From the NCBI GenBank assembly GCA_018665005.1, contig JABJEE010000142.1:1-14868 (forward strand): DNA of 14,868 nt, in the 5' to 3' direction. The DNA is from Flavobacteriales bacterium. GTDB lineage: Bacteria; Bacteroidota; Bacteroidia; Flavobacteriales_D; Crocinitomicaceae. The stretch's first letter is position 1. The number at the start of each line of letters is the position of its first letter. Below the pieces are notes generated by a model. It was not told the origin of the DNA, did not search any database, and saw only the letters and a list, made by a program, of their open reading frames with translations. The position numbers and the translations under genes were made by a program. Positions 13,903 to 14,868 of the stretch are shown here, one piece after another.

Positions 13903-14868
13903 ATGAAAGAACTTTTAGAAAAATTTGAGAATAAACAACCAGAGATTGTTTTTGAATGGAATGATTCTGAAACTGATGCTCAAGGTTGGGTCGTAATCAA
14001 TTCATTACGAGGTGGAGCCGCTGGTGGCGGAACACGTATGAGAATTGGATTAGACAAAAGAGAGGTTGAATCATTGGCAAAGACCATGGAGATTAAATTT
14101 ACTGTTGCTGGCCCCCCAATTGGTGGAGCCAAATCAGGTATCAATTTCGATCCTAAAGATCCAAGAAAGCAGCAAGTACTGAAAAGATGGTATGCTGCCG
14201 TGTCTCCTTTACTTAAACATTATTATGGCACAGGCGGAGACCTTAACGTAGATGAAATACATGAGGTAATTCCAATAACAGAGGATTGTGGTGTTTGGCA
14301 TCCTCAAGAGGGTGTCTTCAATGGTCACTTTCAACCTAAAGAGGCCCAAAAAATCAATCGAATTGGTCAACTTAGACAAGGTGTAATCAAAGTTATAGAG
14401 GATACACAATATTCACCTTCAGTTGATCGGAAGTATGTAATTGCTGATATGATTACTGGGTTCGGAGTGGCCGAATCAATCAAACACTTTTACAGCATAT
14501 GGGGAGGAAACTTAGAAGGAAAAAGAGTTATTGTACAAGGTTGGGGGAATGTCGGTTCCGCAGGAGCCTATTACTTAGCACAAAGTGGGGCTCAAATAGT
14601 GGGTATCATTGACCGTGTTGGTGGAATAATCAATAATGAAGGCCTTGGCATTGATGAGATTCGTGAGCTGTTTTTAAATAAAAATGGAAACGAACTTGTT
14701 TCTCCGAACATGGAAAGCTATGACGATATCAATGCAAAAATATGGGATGTTAAAGCAGATGTTTTCATTCCTTGTGCTGGTTCTAGGATGATTTCTCAAG
14801 AACAATTGAATCGAATGAAAAATGCAGGAGTTAAAGTCATTTCCTCTGGAGCCAATGTTCCTTTCGCA
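13903..14868 (+). CDS. Glu/Leu/Phe/Val dehydrogenase family protein (5' part, runs off window)
   Basis: The open frame from ATG 13903 continues 322 codons to the window edge without a stop. It is an amino-acid dehydrogenase that reversibly deaminates an L-amino acid to its 2-oxo acid with NAD(P). Visible features are the N-terminal dimerisation and substrate domain with GGAAGGGTRMR (37-47), Lys65 in TMEIKFTVAGPP, the catalytic-type Lys77 in IGGAKSG, and the likely catalytic Asp113 in GTGGDLNVDE. The Rossmann domain follows with VIVQGWGNVGS (GxGxxG at 213-218) and DVFIPCAGSRMIS. Whether glutamate or a branched-chain or aromatic amino acid is the substrate cannot be read from this. It probably has its own promoter in the 101-base gap after anmK. 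Confidence 0.9.
   Translation, partial: MKELLEKFENKQPEIVFEWNDSETDAQGWVVINSLRGGAAGGGTRMRIGLDKREVESLAKTMEIKFTVAGPPIGGAKSGINFDPKDPRKQQVLKRWYAAVSPLLKHYYGTGGDLNVDEIHEVIPITEDCGVWHPQEGVFNGHFQPKEAQKINRIGQLRQGVIKVIEDTQYSPSVDRKYVIADMITGFGVAESIKHFYSIWGGNLEGKRVIVQGWGNVGSAGAYYLAQSGAQIVGIIDRVGGIINNEGLGIDEIRELFLNKNGNELVSPNMESYDDINAKIWDVKADVFIPCAGSRMISQEQLNRMKNAGVKVISSGANVPFA

Noticed and set aside
14209..14409. 66-codon minus-strand frame antisense to the amino-acid dehydrogenase
   Set aside because: It lies inside a clear coding region on the plus strand and has no supporting features.

Overview
The window is AT-rich, gene-dense bacterial DNA and looks like a chromosome segment from the phylum Bacteroidota, probably class Flavobacteriia. 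Four lines point there: the gene order (ribosomal protein tail)-tsf-pyrH-frr; start codons without Shine-Dalgarno sequences; exact TAnnTTTG promoter elements (the Bacteroidota -7 box) upstream of several genes; and proteins such as the short homogentisate dioxygenase, the SDR-type threonine dehydrogenase and the CrtI/CrtB pair that read as flavobacterial versions. No genus can be named. No mobile elements, CRISPR arrays, tRNAs or rRNAs were seen.

Layout. (1) 1-2446, plus strand: end of a probable rpsB with a repetitive Lys/Ala/Glu tail, tsf, a strong terminator, then pyrH and frr. This is a translation and nucleotide core. (2) 2461-4793, minus strand: an hmgA-hpd operon for tyrosine breakdown through homogentisate. 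(3) 4920-5855, plus strand, divergent from hmgA: an SDR-type L-threonine dehydrogenase. (4) 5978-11511, plus strand: a tightly packed seven-gene run of ECF-type sigma factor, crtI, crtB, idi, a biopterin-type 6-pyruvoyltetrahydropterin synthase, a class I CPD photolyase and a Bcp-type peroxiredoxin. (5) 11517-12659, minus strand: an acyl-CoA dehydrogenase, then anmK on the plus strand (start taken as ATG 12728), then the 5' part of a Glu/Leu/Phe/Val dehydrogenase that runs off the window.

The most interesting region is (4). Its genes make sense together as a light and photo-oxidative stress response: carotenoid precursor supply (Idi), C40 synthesis (CrtB) and desaturation (CrtI), UV repair (photolyase) and peroxide removal (Bcp), headed by their own sigma factor. 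The intergenic region in front carries a cluster of near-identical TTTTGTTTAAC-like motifs in both orientations and has no exact housekeeping -7 box, unlike several other promoters here. No anti-sigma factor or MerR/CarH-type repressor is present in the window, so the input signal is unknown. The pterin synthase is an unexpected member. It has the CX5HGH signature of true tetrahydropterin synthases rather than the CX3HGH of QueD. It could serve photolyase or cryptochrome biology, or supply the cofactor of phenylalanine hydroxylase, whose downstream pathway (hpd, hmgA) lies about 5 kb away.

All functional calls come from reading motifs by eye. No database search was possible.
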